DNA from: Candidatus Bathyarchaeota archaeon | GTDB taxonomy: Archaea; Thermoproteota; Bathyarchaeia; TCS64 | Assembly: GCA_014730055.1 (NCBI GenBank) | Contig: WJIV01000101.1 | Span: 1 to 6,025, forward strand | DNA length: 6,025 nucleotides | Reading direction: 5' to 3' | Shown: positions 4,851 through 6,025 of the stretch, piece by piece | Layout: each line of letters begins with the position of its first letter | Position numbering within the stretch: position 1 is the first letter of the stretch | Position numbers and translations under genes: made by a program | The notes under the pieces: generated by a model | Database searches by the model: none | What the model saw: the letters and a program-made list of their open reading frames with translations, nothing else | What the model was told of the DNA's origin: nothing

Positions 4851-6025
4851 ATGCTCACCTTCGCAATAGTCGGTAAGACAAACGTAGGAAAGACGACCCT
4901 ATTTAACGCCGCGACACTCCTGGACTCGGAGATATCCAACTACCCATTCACGACTAAGCGCCCCAACATGGGTACAGCTTATGTTTGTGATCTCTGTGTT
5001 TGCCAGGAACTCGGTCTTGATGATAACCCCCAGAACAGTACCTGCATAGAGGGATGGAGGTACGTCCCCATCAGGATTATAGACGTTCCCGGTCTCCTAA
5101 AGGATGCTTGGAAGGGTAAGGGTCTCGGTAACAGGTTCCTATCCGCTATAGGTCAGGCCGATGCCCTAATTCACGTGGTGGATGCCTCGGGAAGCGTGGA
5201 CGAGGAGGGAAACATCGCCCATCCGGGGAGCGGAAACCCCGTACAGGACTTTATGGACATAGAGCTCGAGATGGAGCTTTGGATCAGTCATATACTTGAC
5301 CGTAACAGATTCGTCCTAGAGAAAGCTGATGTGGATAATCTAACTGAGGTCCTTGCCAAGACCCTGACGGGAATTAAGGCGCTGCCAAAACATGTCGATA
5401 AGGCACTGCATGAGGCAAATCTAGCTGATAAGCTATTCTCAGAGTGGTCACCGCAGGACACTATGGAGTTCAGCCACCAACTTCTGCCCGTAGCTAAACC
5501 TACCATGATCATAGCGAATAAGATGGATCTACCTACGGCGGAGGAGAACCTGGAGAAGCTTCAAGAATACTACTCAAATGGGCTCGTTGCAGCCTCCTCG
5601 GCTGAGGCCGAGCTTGCCCTTAGAAGAGCGGACCAGAGTGGTCTTATCAAGTACACGCCCGGTGAGGAGGGATTTAGGGTACTGAAACCTGATGAGTTGA
5701 CCCTGGAGCAGCAGAAGGCAATCGATTACATCGAGCAGAGAGTCATTCACAAGTACATGAGGACAGGTATTCAGCAGGCCCTCAACGCCCTTGCCTTCAA
5801 GGTCATGAAGAATAACATGATCTACCCTGTTAGTGACGACACAGAATACGCAGACGGGGATGGAAACGTGCTCCCAGACGTGTACATTATGCCGGACGAT
5901 GCAACACCGAGGGACCTAGCTAAGGAGATCCACACAAGCATTGCAGAAAGATACATGCTGGCAATAGATGCCAAGACAGGACTGAGACTTCCAAAAGACT
6001 ACACCCTGAGGCACAGAGACATTAT
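4851..6025 (+). CDS. YchF/Obg-like GTPase, archaeal Ygr210-type, with TGS domain; 3' end cut by window
   Basis: The frame is open from the ATG at 4851 to the right edge (391 codons). Homologues usually end a few residues after the RHRDI sequence reached here, so only the last few codons are missing. It is a translation-factor-class P-loop GTPase related to Obg, YchF and OLA1. The G1 P-loop GKTNVGKT is at 8-15 and the G2 region NYPFTT at 30-35. G3 is DVPG (78-81), G4 is NKMD (223-226), and G5 is probably ASSAEAE (248-254). The G4 NKxD predicts guanine specificity, unlike the NxxE of YchF/OLA1, which prefer ATP; this matches the archaeal/fungal Ygr210 subgroup. A cysteine-rich loop follows switch I (Cys46, 49, 51, 65). 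The region around 130-215 is a helical insertion, and 340-391 is the TGS domain (LPDVYIMPDDATPRDLAKEI), a putative RNA- or ligand-binding module. The family's likely place of action is the ribosome in the cytosol; its exact client is not established here. Confidence 0.93.
   Translation, partial: MLTFAIVGKTNVGKTTLFNAATLLDSEISNYPFTTKRPNMGTAYVCDLCVCQELGLDDNPQNSTCIEGWRYVPIRIIDVPGLLKDAWKGKGLGNRFLSAIGQADALIHVVDASGSVDEEGNIAHPGSGNPVQDFMDIELEMELWISHILDRNRFVLEKADVDNLTEVLAKTLTGIKALPKHVDKALHEANLADKLFSEWSPQDTMEFSHQLLPVAKPTMIIANKMDLPTAEENLEKLQEYYSNGLVAASSAEAELALRRADQSGLIKYTPGEEGFRVLKPDELTLEQQKAIDYIEQRVIHKYMRTGIQQALNALAFKVMKNNMIYPVSDDTEYADGDGNVLPDVYIMPDDATPRDLAKEIHTSIAERYMLAIDAKTGLRLPKDYTLRHRDI

Overview
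The window is compact protein-coding DNA that looks archaeal. Most intergenic gaps carry a TTTAAA/TTTATT-type box about 25 bases before a short leader, which fits TBP/TFB promoters. T-runs follow some genes, and AGA/AGG (Arg) and ATA (Ile) codons are common. The last gene is the archaeal (Ygr210-like) form of the YchF/Obg-like GTPases. G+C looks intermediate by eye and several proteins are acid-rich. I cannot name a lineage; this rests on pattern recognition, not a search.

Layout: (1) 1-957 (+), 3' part of an amidinotransferase / dimethylarginine dimethylaminohydrolase-family gene, open at the left edge. (2) 1148-1345 (+), a 65-residue cold-shock-domain protein, best started at a GTG behind a strong ribosome binding site. 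Its leader of roughly 135 nt contains a GNRA hairpin and two mutually exclusive long-range pairings. (3) 1416-2099 (-), an acidic soluble protein I do not recognise, convergent with the cold-shock gene. (4) A 125-bp divergent promoter region, 2100-2224. (5) 2225-3073 (+), an NAD-dependent sugar-epimerase-like extended SDR enzyme, overlapping by 4 nt (6) 3070-3369 (+), a 99-residue helix-strand-helix protein of unknown function. (7) 3426-4763 (+), a DUF362-family protein with an internal cysteine-rich ferredoxin-like insert and its own promoter. (8) 4851 to the right edge (+), the GTPase with a C-terminal TGS domain, lacking only its last few codons.

Only the epimerase and the 99-residue protein are clearly in one operon. 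The other genes appear to be separately promoted, and I see no pathway joining them. There is no tRNA, rRNA, CRISPR array, insertion sequence or defence cassette. All intergenic gaps are under 200 bases. I found no convincing new multi-gene system. The items most worth a second look are the cold-shock leader, the substituted active-site positions of the amidinotransferase-family protein, the irregular cysteine set of the DUF362 protein and the unrecognised acidic protein.
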